A stretch of DNA of 64,000 nucleotides from CAWIUB01 sp963839995 (GTDB taxonomy: Bacteria; Actinomycetota; Actinomycetes; Mycobacteriales; Jatrophihabitantaceae): contig CAWIXH010000023.1 of assembly GCA_963839995.1 (NCBI GenBank), positions 1 through 64,000 of the forward strand, read 5' to 3'. The position numbers and the translations under genes were made by a program. The stretch's first letter is position 1, and every line of letters begins with the position of its first letter. The notes under the pieces are model-generated. The model was not told where the DNA came from. It did not search any database and worked only from the letters and a program-made list of their open reading frames with translations. Below are positions 1-8,472 of this stretch, piece after piece.

Positions 1-738
1 GGTCAGCAGCACGGTGCTCACGACGAGCGCCTTGTTCAGGTAGGACTGCACCATCTCGACGGTGTTCAGTAGCTGGGCGAGGCCTTCCAGTGCGTAGTAC
101 TCGCATTGGATCGGGATCAGCAGTTCGCGCGCAGCGACCAGAGCATTGAGCGTGAGGAGGCCGAGTGACGGTGGGCAGTCCAGGAAGATGTAGTCGAACG
201 CGTCGGATGCTGCCTGCGGCGTGGCGAGATAGGCGGCCAGTGCGCGTTGCACCCGGTACTCGCGGGCGACCTGGGAGCTGAGCTCAAGGTCCGCGCCGGC
301 CAAGTCGATGGTGGCCGGAGCGCACCGCAACCCCGGAGCCGCCGTTACCGGGACGATCACATCGGCCAGACTCCGTCCGGCCAACAGCACGTCGTAGACG
401 GATGGGGTGCCGATTGCGTGGTCAACGCCGAGGGCGGTTGACGCATTGCCCTGCGGGTCGAGGTCGATGACGAGCACACGGAGCCCGTGTAACGCGAGCG
501 CCGCGCCGAGGTTCACGGTGGTCGTCGTCTTCCCGACGCCGCCCTTCTGGTTGGCCACGGTAATGACCCGTGTCGCGGCTGGTCGCGGCCAGCGTTCCTG
601 GCAGGCGTCGAGCACATGTACGGCCTGCAGCGCCTCGTGAGCGATCGGGGTATCGAATGCCGTTTCACGTGAAACATGGTCGACGCGACCGTCTTCTGTT
701 TCACGTGAAACCGCCAGCTGCTCAGCCGGTTGACTCAT
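1..738 (-). CDS. parA: chromosome-partitioning ATPase ParA (3' end outside window)
   Basis: ParA/Soj-type deviant Walker ATPase that with ParB and parS segregates newly replicated origins. The reading frame starts at the ATG at 736-738 (MSQPAEQLAVSRET) and is open to the window edge, so about 246 residues are present and the C-terminus is missing. The deviant Walker A motif KGGVGKTTTT is near residue 62, followed by VIDLDPQGNAST and, near the edge, PIQCEYYALEGL, all typical of ParA. The start overlaps the 3' end of rsmG by 17 bp, as in many actinobacterial origin regions; parB is expected just beyond the left edge. Residues 10-14 and 22-26 both read VSRET because the coding DNA there contains two parS sites. 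Confidence 0.95.
   Translation of the reverse strand, partial: MSQPAEQLAVSRETEDGRVDHVSRETAFDTPIAHEALQAVHVLDACQERWPRPAATRVITVANQKGGVGKTTTTVNLGAALALHGLRVLVIDLDPQGNASTALGVDHAIGTPSVYDVLLAGRSLADVIVPVTAAPGLRCAPATIDLAGADLELSSQVAREYRVQRALAAYLATPQAASDAFDYIFLDCPPSLGLLTLNALVAARELLIPIQCEYYALEGLAQLLNTVEMVQSYLNKALVVSTVLLT
661..676. promoter_or_regulatory. parS site 1 (ParB binding), inside parA
   Basis: The 14-base palindrome GTTTCACGTGAAAC at 662-675 is the core of the universal parS consensus. Of the outer consensus bases, the right-hand A is present and the left-hand T is replaced by C. It lies in the parA coding sequence and encodes VSRET. Confidence 0.93.
697..712. promoter_or_regulatory. parS site 2 (ParB binding), inside parA
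   Basis: A second perfect 14-base core GTTTCACGTGAAAC at 698-711, with the left outer T present and the right outer A replaced by C. Its centre is exactly 36 bp (12 codons) from site 1, so both are read in the same parA frame and on a similar helical face. Confidence 0.93.
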
Positions 739-1423
739 TCCTGACCCCTCTGACCCGACCTGGACTGCTTGCTCGGCGAACAACCACGACCCGAACGGCG
801 GGCATCACGACGTTCTCGCCACACGTGACGATATGCGCCCCGACCCCGCCAGCCCGGCGAATCGCCGTACGATGAGTCGCCAGTTCGTCATCGGCCTGGG
901 CACCCTTGACGGCGAGCAGGGTCCCTCCTGGTTGCAGCAGGGGCAGGCACCATCTCACCAGCCGGTCCAGGGGCGCCACCGCGCGGGCGGTCACCCAAGC
1001 CGCATTGCCGACTGCCTCGATCGTGCCGGCGTCCTCGGCACGCCCGCGCACGACCCGCACCGCATCCGCCAGACCAAGCCCGGCAACTGTTTCGTCCAGG
1101 AACACGACCCGGCGCTGAAGGGATTCCACCAGGTCAACGCGCAGGTCCGGCCGGCGTACCGCCAGCACCAGGCCGGGCAAGCCGGCGCCGCTGCCTACGT
1201 CGACCACCCATGCCCCGATAGGAAGCAATTCGGTGAGCACGGCGCAGTTGAGCAGGTGCCGATCCCACAGCCGGGGCAATTCGCGCGGTCCGAGCAGGCC
1301 GCGGTCCAGGCCTACCGTGCCCAGCAGATCGGCTAGTCGGATCGCGATCGGCAAGCGCTCGCCGAACACGTCCTCGGCGATGGCCGGCGGGGTAGGTACC
1401 TGGGCCCGCACCGCGGCGGACAC
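722..1423 (-). CDS. rsmG: 16S rRNA (guanine527-N7)-methyltransferase RsmG
   Basis: Cytosolic SAM-dependent methyltransferase (GidB) that makes m7G527 in 16S rRNA; loss gives low-level streptomycin resistance in other bacteria. The 233-residue protein has the family segment RLWDRHLLNC, the SAM-binding glycine loop VVDVGSGAGLPGL (about residues 73-85) and the VLAVRRPDLRVDLVES strand that follows. Start is a GTG at 1421-1423. It sits between jag and parA in the standard rpmH-rnpA-yidD-yidC-jag-rsmG-parA order, and its stop overlaps the parA start, suggesting co-translation. Confidence 0.93.
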   Translation of the reverse strand: MSAAVRAQVPTPPAIAEDVFGERLPIAIRLADLLGTVGLDRGLLGPRELPRLWDRHLLNCAVLTELLPIGAWVVDVGSGAGLPGLVLAVRRPDLRVDLVESLQRRVVFLDETVAGLGLADAVRVVRGRAEDAGTIEAVGNAAWVTARAVAPLDRLVRWCLPLLQPGGTLLAVKGAQADDELATHRTAIRRAGGVGAHIVTCGENVVMPAVRVVVVRRASSPGRVRGVRNESTG

Positions 1424-1435
1424 CTCAGCGCCGTA

Positions 1436-2002
1436 TCACTGCTCGGTCAGCACGACCACGCGACGCTCCGGTTCCTCGCCTTCGGATTCGCTGCGTACCC
1501 CGTCAATCGTTGAGACGACATCGTGCACCACTTTGCGTTCGAACGGGTTCATCGGCGCCAAGCGGACCGGCTCGCCAGTGTCGAGAACCTGCCGGGCGGT
1601 CTCGGCGGCGAGGGCGCCCAGCTCGGTGCGCCGGGCCTGCCGGTGGCCGCTGACGTCCAGCATCAGCCGGCTGCGCTGGCCGGTCTTCTGCGCGACGGCG
1701 AGCCGGGTGAGTTCCTGCAGCGCGTCCAGCGTCTCGCCGTGTGGGCCGATCAGCGACTGCAGGCCGGTGCCGACGATGGCCACCATTGCCCGGTCGTTCT
1801 CGACGTCCAGGTCGATGTCGCCGTCGTAGTCAACGATGTCCAGCAGCCGCTCGAGGTAGTCGGCGGCGATGTCGCCCTCCTGCACCAGCCGGGCCGGTGT
1901 AGCGGAATCCTCGACGAGGTCGACGACTTCCGGCTGGTCGTTCGGGTGCAGATCGGTGTCACTCACGAGAACGGGGGATTCCTTCCAGTCGACTGCCGAC
2001 AC
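1436..2002 (-). CDS. jag: Jag/KhpB-type RNA-binding protein (KH + R3H)
   Basis: Single-stranded nucleic-acid-binding protein of the Jag/KhpB family, encoded next to the YidC insertase in most actinobacteria. The 188-residue product has an acidic N-terminal stretch, a KH-type core (about residues 60-125, with GLQSLIGPHGETLDAL carrying the GxxG-like loop) and a C-terminal R3H domain (about 125-185) including RLAPMNPFERKVVHDVV. The upstream GTG at 2000-2002 is used here. A GTG twelve codons further in (start at 1966, MSDTDLHPND) is an alternative, with GGAAGGA some 13 bases ahead of it. The gene lies 14 bp downstream of yidC. Confidence 0.9.
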   Translation of the reverse strand: MSAVDWKESPVLVSDTDLHPNDQPEVVDLVEDSATPARLVQEGDIAADYLERLLDIVDYDGDIDLDVENDRAMVAIVGTGLQSLIGPHGETLDALQELTRLAVAQKTGQRSRLMLDVSGHRQARRTELGALAAETARQVLDTGEPVRLAPMNPFERKVVHDVVSTIDGVRSESEGEEPERRVVVLTEQ

Positions 2003-2016
2003 TGACCGGCCCTGGC

Positions 2017-3087
2017 TCAGCGCCGTTTCTTGGCTTGGTTGGGACGTTTGCCGCCGGGACGCCCCGCACCTGGACGGTTTGGTCGCTGGCCCGGTCGCGG
2101 GGTTACCTGGCGCGCGCCGGTTGGGCCCGTTGCGCCGCTGGCGCCGTCCGGCGAGTTGGCCGGGTCGTCCGTGCCAGCGGTGGGTCCAGCAGCCGGTGCG
2201 GGACTCCTGCGCGGCTTTTGCCCTGGTTTAGGGGCAAGCGTCTTGCCCACCTCGCCGACCGGTGCCACCTCCTTAGGCACATGGGGGTGGAACTTGTTGA
2301 TGTAGAGCTGCTGGGCCATCGTCCACGTGTTGCTGGTGAACCAGTAGATGAGCACACCGAGCGGGAAGAACAGCCCGGAGATCAGCACCGAGATGGGGAT
2401 GCCGACGAACATCAGCCTCTGCACGGTGGCTGCTGTGCCCTCGGGCTGGGTGGGATTGCCGGCCTTGACCAAGCGCTGGGTGATGAACGTCGCCACGGCG
2501 CTGACGACGACCAGCACGATGGTGACGATCCGCATCGTGGTGATGGTGCCGCCCAGCTGGTGGATCACCTGGCTGGAGTCGCGCAGCGAACCGGCCAGTG
2601 GGGCGCCGCCGAACAGCTTGGCATCTGCGGCACTGCACGTCTGCGACGCGGTGAAGCTATAGAGCGACAACTTCGGACTCGGCGGCGAACCGGGTGGACA
2701 CAGCGAGGCCGAGTTCGACACGTGCCGGAGCACGTGGAACAACGAAATGAAGATCGGGATCTGCAGCAGCATCGGCAGGCAGCCGGCGATCGGGTTGAAG
2801 CCCTCCTCCTGCTGCAGCTTCATGATCTCGCGCTGCTGCGCCTGCCGGTCGTCCTTGTACTTCTTGCGGATCTCCTGCAGCCGCGGCTGCATCGCCTGCA
2901 TATTGCGCTGGTAGTGCACCTGCTTGATGAAGAACCGGAACAGCAGCAGCCGGGCGGTGATCACCAGGAAGATGATCGACAGCGACCAGTTCAGCCCGGA
3001 GCTCTCACTCAACCCGAAGAATGTGAAGAGCTGATGCCAGCGCAGCAGCACCCAGGAGACCGCGGTGTAGAGGAAGTCGAGCGACAT
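2017..3087 (-). CDS. yidC: membrane protein insertase YidC
   Basis: YidC/Oxa1/Alb3 insertase that folds inner-membrane proteins alone or with SecYEG. The 356-residue protein begins with a membrane segment (LDFLYTAVSWVLLRWHQLF), has the conserved second segment with the positively charged groove residue (IIFLVITARLLLFRFFIKQ), the cytosolic coiled hairpin rich in K/Q (MQPRLQEIRKKYKDDRQAQQ), the FNPIAGCLPMLLQIPIFISL signature, and two further membrane segments. The roughly 90-residue C-terminal tail is rich in P/G/K/R and ends in KKRR, typical of actinobacterial YidC. It lacks the large periplasmic domain of Gram-negative YidC. Confidence 0.95.
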   Translation of the reverse strand: MSLDFLYTAVSWVLLRWHQLFTFFGLSESSGLNWSLSIIFLVITARLLLFRFFIKQVHYQRNMQAMQPRLQEIRKKYKDDRQAQQREIMKLQQEEGFNPIAGCLPMLLQIPIFISLFHVLRHVSNSASLCPPGSPPSPKLSLYSFTASQTCSAADAKLFGGAPLAGSLRDSSQVIHQLGGTITTMRIVTIVLVVVSAVATFITQRLVKAGNPTQPEGTAATVQRLMFVGIPISVLISGLFFPLGVLIYWFTSNTWTMAQQLYINKFHPHVPKEVAPVGEVGKTLAPKPGQKPRRSPAPAAGPTAGTDDPANSPDGASGATGPTGARQVTPRPGQRPNRPGAGRPGGKRPNQAKKRR

Positions 3088-3099
3088 GTAGCGGGTCTC

Positions 3100-3399
3100 C
3101 TAGGCGGCCGGTCGCGCTGAGCGGAGGTCGGTCGCGGCCGATCGGGCGGACCGGCCCGCAGCGGCAACGAGCGGTGGAACCGGGTCGTGCCCGCCGCGGT
3201 GCCACGGGTGGCAGCGCAGCAGCCGCCGAACCGCGAGATACCCGCCGCCAGCCAGTCCGAATCGGGCGATCGCCTCAGCGGCGTACGCGCTGCACGACGG
3301 GGTGAACCGGCAGTTCCGTGGACGCCACGAGCTGACGAACACCTGCCAACCGCGGATCAACTGCAACGCGATCCGGGCAGCCGGGGTGGGGGGCTTCAT
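3100..3399 (-). CDS. yidD: membrane protein insertion efficiency factor YidD
   Basis: Small peripheral membrane protein that aids YidC-dependent insertion. The 99-residue product carries the family core: ALQLIRGWQVFVSS, then CRFTPSCSAYAAEAI with the conserved cysteines, and RLLRCHPWHRGGHDPVP. The start overlaps the rnpA stop by 4 bp and the gene ends 12 bp before the yidC start, so rnpA-yidD-yidC is one translationally linked block. Confidence 0.93.
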   Translation of the reverse strand: MKPPTPAARIALQLIRGWQVFVSSWRPRNCRFTPSCSAYAAEAIARFGLAGGGYLAVRRLLRCHPWHRGGHDPVPPLVAAAGRSARSAATDLRSARPAA

Positions 3400-3740
3400 C
3401 GGGCGAGCACGCGCGCGAAGGCCGCATCCAGGTCGGCGCCAAGCCCGGCCGACGTTGCCGCCGCGGCGTTCGGCAGCGCCCGCACGACGGTGCCGCTGCC
3501 GGCGGGCAATACCTCCAGGCGAGTCGCGAGCTGCGCGCGCAGCCGCCGGCTTACCCGATGCCGCGTCACGCTCGAGCCAAGCTGCCTGCCCACCACTAGG
3601 CCGACATGCGGCGCATCTGTGGGCGCGGCGCGGCCGGTGAGGTGATGTACCACGACCGTCCGGCTATGCACGCGCCGACCATCGCGCACGACCGAGCGGA
3701 ACTCGGACGAGCGGTGCATACGGTTGCGCGAAGGCAGCAC
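3396..3740 (-). CDS. rnpA: ribonuclease P protein component
   Basis: Basic protein subunit of RNase P, which with M1 RNA removes tRNA 5' leaders. The product is 114 residues, a normal length. It starts MLPSRNRMHRSSEFRSVVRDG, matching the usual N-terminus, and carries the conserved VGRQLGSSVTRHRVSRRLR helix (about residues 50-68) that contacts the RNA. It lies directly after rpmH, as in nearly all bacteria. Confidence 0.95.
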   Translation of the reverse strand: MLPSRNRMHRSSEFRSVVRDGRRVHSRTVVVHHLTGRAAPTDAPHVGLVVGRQLGSSVTRHRVSRRLRAQLATRLEVLPAGSGTVVRALPNAAAATSAGLGADLDAAFARVLAR

Positions 3741-3761
3741 CGTTGTTGGCCGGACTGCCGC

Positions 3762-3899
3762 TCAGGCCGATAGCTCGCGGCGGCCCTTGCGACGACGGGT
3801 CGCCAGGATCGCGCGACCGGCGCGGGTACGCATACGCAACCGGAAGCCGTGCGTCTTGGCACGCCGGCGGTTGTTCGGCTGGAAGGTCCGCTTGCTCAC
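3762..3899 (-). CDS. rpmH: 50S ribosomal protein L34
   Basis: A 45-residue ribosomal protein, starting at GTG 3897-3899 with MSKRTFQPNNRRRAKTHGF and continuing RLRMRTRAGRAILATRRRK to the stop at 3762. It is complete and near-identical in form to other actinobacterial L34 proteins. It is the first gene of the minus-strand rpmH-rnpA-yidD-yidC-jag-rsmG-parA series and is divergent from dnaA. Confidence 0.97.
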   Translation of the reverse strand: MSKRTFQPNNRRRAKTHGFRLRMRTRAGRAILATRRRKGRRELSA

Positions 3900-4386
3900 G
3901 GTCGGGCTCCATCACGTCGAGGTCGGATTGGTGCTGACTCGGGGTCGGTGCCGCAGCGCGCGAGACGTGCTGAGTGAACCCGAACCAGCTGGTTGGTCCT
4001 GGGCGCGCCAGACCGTCGTCGTCGGGACACGATCGAACCCGGGACGTTTACACGGTACGTAGTGGCACCCGGCCGGGTCAAACCGCAGTGAGCCGGAAAC
4101 AGGGCATCGTAGGGCTGGCGCGCGTGAAGTCTTCTCGACACGCCGACACCCATTGTGAGGGTCCTGGAATCGCTGTTACGTTCCGGCCGTGCCCGCCGCC
4201 GTCGGCTGGCATGCCGCTCACCGCGACTGATATCCATGGCTGCGTACACAACCTGTGGATAACGTTGTGGACATGGGGGACCGACGGTTGTCACCGTTCC
4301 CTCCGCACGGGGAAGGGATACGGAACCCGGGGAGCGCGTGACAGGGTTAGCGGGCTGACGAAGTAACCGGGAGTGGACGCGGCACC
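3900..4386. promoter_or_regulatory. rpmH-dnaA divergent intergenic region with DnaA boxes
   Basis: A 487-bp non-coding stretch between divergent rpmH and dnaA. It holds a perfect DnaA box TGTGGATAA (4254-4262, reverse of TTATCCACA) and, 3 bp on, a near-consensus TGTGGACAT (4266-4274). These could autoregulate dnaA or be part of the origin. No open frame here looks like a gene. The dnaA start is preceded by GGGAG at a rather long distance. Confidence 0.75.
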
Positions 4387-5844
4387 GTGTTTCACAACGA
4401 CGACAACACCGACCTTGCCGACGTCTGGAGCCGAGCGGTCAGCCACTTGGATGACAGTGCGACCCGGCCGCATCACAAGGCCTGGATCGGCCTGACCCGG
4501 CCACTCGGCCTAGTCGAGGACACCGCGCTGCTGGCTGCACCGAATGAGTTCGCCAAGGACTATCTGGAGAACCGGCTGCGCCCGATCATCGCCTCCGCCC
4601 TGTCGGAAGAGCTTGGCCGTGAGATCCGGGTCGCTGTCACCGTGCAGAGCGCGGAGGAGACGCCCGACCAGGGCGTGCTGGACAGCTCAGACGAGGAGGA
4701 CTTGTTCGTCGGCGAGCCACGCTTCGACGACTGGACGCCGGCGCTGCCGGTCCCGTCCCAGCCATCCACGTACGCCGTCGAGCGTTCTGCCGCTCCGCGG
4801 GCCGACCGCGCCGCCGGACTCAGTGCGAAGTACACATTCGGTACGTTCGTCATCGGATCGAGCAACCGGTTTACCCATGCGGCGGCCGTCGCCGTGGCCG
4901 AGGCACCGGCAAAGGCCTACAACCCGCTGTTCATCTACGGCGACTCGGGGCTGGGCAAGACACACCTGCTGCATGCCATCGGGCACTATGCCCAGCGGCT
5001 GTTGCCAGGGCTAAAAGTCCGCTATGTGAGCAGTGAAGAGTTCACGAACGACTTCATCAATTCGCTGCGGGACGACAAGATGCAGGCGTTCCAAAGCCGA
5101 TACCGCTCGGTGGACGTGCTGCTGATCGATGACATCCAGTTCCTGGAACGGGCGGAGCGGACGCAAGAGGAGTTCTTCCACACGTTCAACACCCTGCACA
5201 ACGCGAACAAGCAAATTGTGATCAGTTCTGATCGGCCGCCGCGGCAACTGTCGACGCTCGAGGACCGGCTGCGTACCAGATTCGAGTGGGGCCTGATCAC
5301 CGACGTGCAGGCGCCGGACCTGGAGACCCGCATCGCGATCTTGCGCATGAAGGCCGCGCAGGAGGGTATGGACCTGCCGCCCGAGGTGCTCGAGTTCATC
5401 GCAAGCAAGATCCAGAGCAACATCCGCGAGCTCGAAGGTGCGCTGATCCGGGTCACCGCGTTCGCCAGCCTGAACAAGCAGGACGTCGAACTGCAGCTTG
5501 CCGAGATCGTCCTCAAGGATCTGATCAGCGAGTCGGACACGCCGGAGATCACCTCGGCGGTGATCATGGCCGTCATCGCCGAGTACTTTTCCGTGTCGCT
5601 GGACGACCTGACCGGTAGCTCTCGCAGCCGGATGCTGGTCCAGGCCCGGCAGATCGCCATGTACCTGTGCCGTGAGCTGACCGAGTTGTCACTGCCGAAG
5701 ATCGGCCAGACGTTCGGCGGCCGCGACCACACAACGGTCATGCACGCCGACCGCAAGATCCGTTCCCTGATGGCCGAGCGGATGAGCGTCTTCACCCAGA
5801 TCACCGAACTGACCAGCCGGATCAAGGCCCGGGCGCGGGCGTGA
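4387..5844 (+). CDS. dnaA: chromosomal replication initiator DnaA
   Basis: AAA+ initiator that binds DnaA boxes and melts the origin. The 485-residue protein has domain I (about 1-90, ADVWSRAVSHL onward), a variable acidic/proline linker (about 95-145), the AAA+ domain with Walker A GDSGLGKTHL (about 185) and Walker B VLLIDDIQF (about 247), and the C-terminal HTH with the signature GGRDHTTVMHA (about 443). The start is GTG at 4387. Length and motifs are normal, and it anchors the origin region. Confidence 0.97.
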   Translation: MFHNDDNTDLADVWSRAVSHLDDSATRPHHKAWIGLTRPLGLVEDTALLAAPNEFAKDYLENRLRPIIASALSEELGREIRVAVTVQSAEETPDQGVLDSSDEEDLFVGEPRFDDWTPALPVPSQPSTYAVERSAAPRADRAAGLSAKYTFGTFVIGSSNRFTHAAAVAVAEAPAKAYNPLFIYGDSGLGKTHLLHAIGHYAQRLLPGLKVRYVSSEEFTNDFINSLRDDKMQAFQSRYRSVDVLLIDDIQFLERAERTQEEFFHTFNTLHNANKQIVISSDRPPRQLSTLEDRLRTRFEWGLITDVQAPDLETRIAILRMKAAQEGMDLPPEVLEFIASKIQSNIRELEGALIRVTAFASLNKQDVELQLAEIVLKDLISESDTPEITSAVIMAVIAEYFSVSLDDLTGSSRSRMLVQARQIAMYLCRELTELSLPKIGQTFGGRDHTTVMHADRKIRSLMAERMSVFTQITELTSRIKARARA

Positions 5845-6198
5845 GCGAACGTAGTGAGCAAACGATTGGGAATCTGTCGGCCGCGCCGGGCGGCGCCGTG
5901 AGTTCCGGTAGCGTCGAGCGGAGGGGCTCGCGTGAACGCGCCTGCGCTGTGGACGACGGTCCACAGGATGTGCAGGTCTCGGCAGCAGGCGATCGCATCC
6001 ACCGGCCGACCCTGGCGACACCCGGATATGCCCAGGTGTTATGCACCGTCAGAGGTGCCGTGTTTACTGATCCGCGCGTGGTTATCCCCAGCATCCACAG
6101 CGGTGATGACGATGGACGATAAGTAGTTCTCCTAGTAGGCAGAACAAGAACAACAACCGGCCCTCACTCGGGGACGGCACGGCGAAGCTGGAGGCAGG
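5845..6198. other. oriC: putative oriC (dnaA-dnaN intergenic region)
   Basis: The 354-bp dnaA-dnaN gap is the usual place of oriC in actinobacteria. DnaA-box-like sites visible are an inverted pair TGTGGAC (5948-5954) and GTCCACA (5959-5965), TTATGCACC (6039-6047), TTATCCCCA (6082-6090) and CATCCACAG (6092-6100). None is a perfect 9-mer. After the last pair comes a relatively AT-rich strip (6103-6165) with several TAG/GAT triplets, which could be the unwinding element. Spacing and number of boxes are modest compared with the Streptomyces origin, so the exact boundaries are inferred. Confidence 0.7.
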
Positions 6199-7335
6199 AT
6201 GAAGTTCCGGGTCGAACGCGATGCGTTGGCCGACGCCGTAGCGTGGGCTGCCCGGAGCCTTGCGGCACGCCCGTCGATCCCCGTGCTCGCCGGCCTGCTG
6301 CTGACCGTCTCCGAGCAGGACGTCCTCTCGCTGTCCGGCTTCGACCTGGAGGCCTCGACCCAGGTGGACCTCGAAGTTGCGGCCGGGTCGCCCGGTAGCG
6401 CCCTGGTATCGGGCCGGTTGCTCGCCGACATCAGCCGAGCGCTGCCGCCGCATCCGGTCGAGGTGGCGGTCGACGGTGCCCGGCTGACGATCTCGTGCGG
6501 GTCGGCTCGCTTCACGCTGCCAACCATGCCGGTCGAGGACTACCCCAAGCTGCCGTCGATGCCGACGACAGCCGGCTCCGTGGACAGTGCCGTATTCGCC
6601 ATGGCCGTGGCCCAGGTCGCGGTGGCGGCCGGCCGCGACGACACTTTGCCGATGCTCACCGGGGTCCGCCTCGAGATCAATGGCGCGCGACTGACGCTGG
6701 CTGCCACCGACAGGTACCGCTTGGCAGTGCGCGAGCTGGACTGGACGCCGCGCGCGCCCGACGCCGACGCGCAGGTGCTCATCCCGGCGCGGGCGCTTGC
6801 CGACGCGGCCAAGAGCCTAGCGCACAGCGACGCCATGACGATTGCGCTCTCCGCGGGTGGCAGGGGCGAGGGCATCCTCGGCTTCTCCGGAACAAGCGGT
6901 GGCCGAGCCGCTCGCGCCACCACCCGGCTGCTCGACGCCCAGTTCCCGCCGTACCGCACGCTGCTGCCGACGGAATGGTCGTCCACGGCCGGGGTCTCGG
7001 TCGGCCCGCTCGTCGAGGCCGTCAAGCGGGTGGCACTGGTGGCCGACCGCGGTACCCCGATCCGGCTGGAGTTCGCCGAGGGCGCGGTCGGCCTGTCCGC
7101 CGGCGGCGAGGACGAGGGGCGCGCCGAGGAGCAGCTCGAGGTGCGGTACGAGGGCGAACCGATGACGGCGGCCTTCAACCCGTCGTTCTTGCTTGACGGA
7201 CTCGGCGCATTGGAGTCAGTCGACGCGCGGCTGCTGTTCACCTCGGCCAACAAGCCGGTGGTACTCCGCCCGGCCGAGGGCCCCGGGGCGGCGGACTACA
7301 CCTACCTGATCATGCCCGTCCGGTTGCCGGACTGA
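6199..7335 (+). CDS. dnaN: DNA polymerase III beta sliding clamp
   Basis: Ring-shaped processivity clamp of the replisome, also the docking platform for repair polymerases. The 378-residue protein begins MKFRVERDALADAVAWAARS and ends with the conserved YTYLIMPVRLPD tail. Three clamp repeats are recognisable by length and by segments such as PMLTGVRLEINGARLTLAAT. The ATG at 6199 follows GGAGGCAGG, a good ribosome binding site. It is directly followed by recF without the gnd gene that separates them in mycobacteria. Confidence 0.97.
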   Translation: MKFRVERDALADAVAWAARSLAARPSIPVLAGLLLTVSEQDVLSLSGFDLEASTQVDLEVAAGSPGSALVSGRLLADISRALPPHPVEVAVDGARLTISCGSARFTLPTMPVEDYPKLPSMPTTAGSVDSAVFAMAVAQVAVAAGRDDTLPMLTGVRLEINGARLTLAATDRYRLAVRELDWTPRAPDADAQVLIPARALADAAKSLAHSDAMTIALSAGGRGEGILGFSGTSGGRAARATTRLLDAQFPPYRTLLPTEWSSTAGVSVGPLVEAVKRVALVADRGTPIRLEFAEGAVGLSAGGEDEGRAEEQLEVRYEGEPMTAAFNPSFLLDGLGALESVDARLLFTSANKPVVLRPAEGPGAADYTYLIMPVRLPD

Positions 7336-7350
7336 GCCCGCCCCCGCTCG

Positions 7351-8472
7351 ATGTACCTGCGCCACCTGTCGGTCAGCGACTTCCGCAGCTGGCCGAGCGC
7401 CGAGGTCAGCTTCGAACCAGGCCCGAACGTCCTGGTCGGTGGCAACGGGCAGGGCAAGACGAACCTGGTCGAGGCGTTGTACTACCTGGCCACCTTAAGC
7501 AGCCACCGCACGCCTGCCACTGCGCCGCTGGTGCGTTCCGGGGCCGAGCGCGGCGTAGTCCGCGCAGCCGTCGTGTCAGATGGCCGCGAGCTGCGCGTCG
7601 AGGTCGAGATCACCCCCGGAAAGGCCAATCGGGCCCGGCTCAACGGCACACCCGTGGCGCGGGCCCGCGACATCCTGGGTGGTTTGCGCGCCGTCCTGTT
7701 CGCCCCCGAGGACCTGGCGGTTGTGCGGGGCGACCCGAGTGAGCGACGCCGCTTCCTGGACGACCTGCTGGTGGCTCGCACGCCCCGGTTGGCCGCAGTG
7801 TGGGCCGACTACGAGCGGGTGCTCAAACAGCGCGCCGCATTACTCAAGTCGAGTGGTCCGTCCCGGCGCTGCGGCGAGCTGCGCACCCTCGACGTGTGGG
7901 ACGGCCACCTCGCCACCTTCGGCGCGCAGCTGCTGGCCGCTCGACTGGCCGCACTGGCCGCACTGGCACCGCACGCAGTCGCCGCCTACGCCCGGGTGGC
8001 ACCCACCGCGCCGCCGCTCACGTTGGGCTATGTCAGCTCACTGGCCGGTGGCCTGCCGCCCGACCCCGCCGAGCCGGTGCTCGAGGCGGCGCTGCTGGCC
8101 GAACTGACCCGGCTGCGTCCACAGGAGCTGGACCGTGGCGTCAATCTGGTAGGCCCGCACCGCGACGACGTGGCGTTGTCCCTGGGTGACCTACCGGCAC
8201 GCGGCTACGCCAGCCACGGTGAGGCCTGGTCCACCGCGCTGGCCCTGCGACTGGGCAGCTATGAGCTGTTGCGTGACGAGGGAGCCGAGCCCGTCCTGGT
8301 TCTCGACGACGTCTTCGCCGAACTGGACGTCAGCCGCCGCGACCAGCTCGCCCTGGTCGCGAGCAAAGCCGAACAGGCAATCGTCACCGTCGCCGTAAAC
8401 TCCGACATTCCAGAGCAATTGCCAGGCGGGCGGTTCGAGGTCGAGGACGGGACGGTGCGACGTGTGCGGTGA
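7351..8472 (+). CDS. recF: DNA replication/repair protein RecF
   Basis: ABC-type ATPase that loads RecA at gaps with RecO and RecR. The 373-residue protein has Walker A GGNGQGKTNLVEA near residue 30, the LVGPHRDD segment, and the signature/Walker B PVLVLDDVFAELD near residue 313. The start ATG TACCTGCGC gives MYLRHLSVSDFRSW, the classic N-terminus. Its stop overlaps the next start by 11 bp, coupling it to the DUF721 gene. Confidence 0.96.
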   Translation: MYLRHLSVSDFRSWPSAEVSFEPGPNVLVGGNGQGKTNLVEALYYLATLSSHRTPATAPLVRSGAERGVVRAAVVSDGRELRVEVEITPGKANRARLNGTPVARARDILGGLRAVLFAPEDLAVVRGDPSERRRFLDDLLVARTPRLAAVWADYERVLKQRAALLKSSGPSRRCGELRTLDVWDGHLATFGAQLLAARLAALAALAPHAVAAYARVAPTAPPLTLGYVSSLAGGLPPDPAEPVLEAALLAELTRLRPQELDRGVNLVGPHRDDVALSLGDLPARGYASHGEAWSTALALRLGSYELLRDEGAEPVLVLDDVFAELDVSRRDQLALVASKAEQAIVTVAVNSDIPEQLPGGRFEVEDGTVRRVR

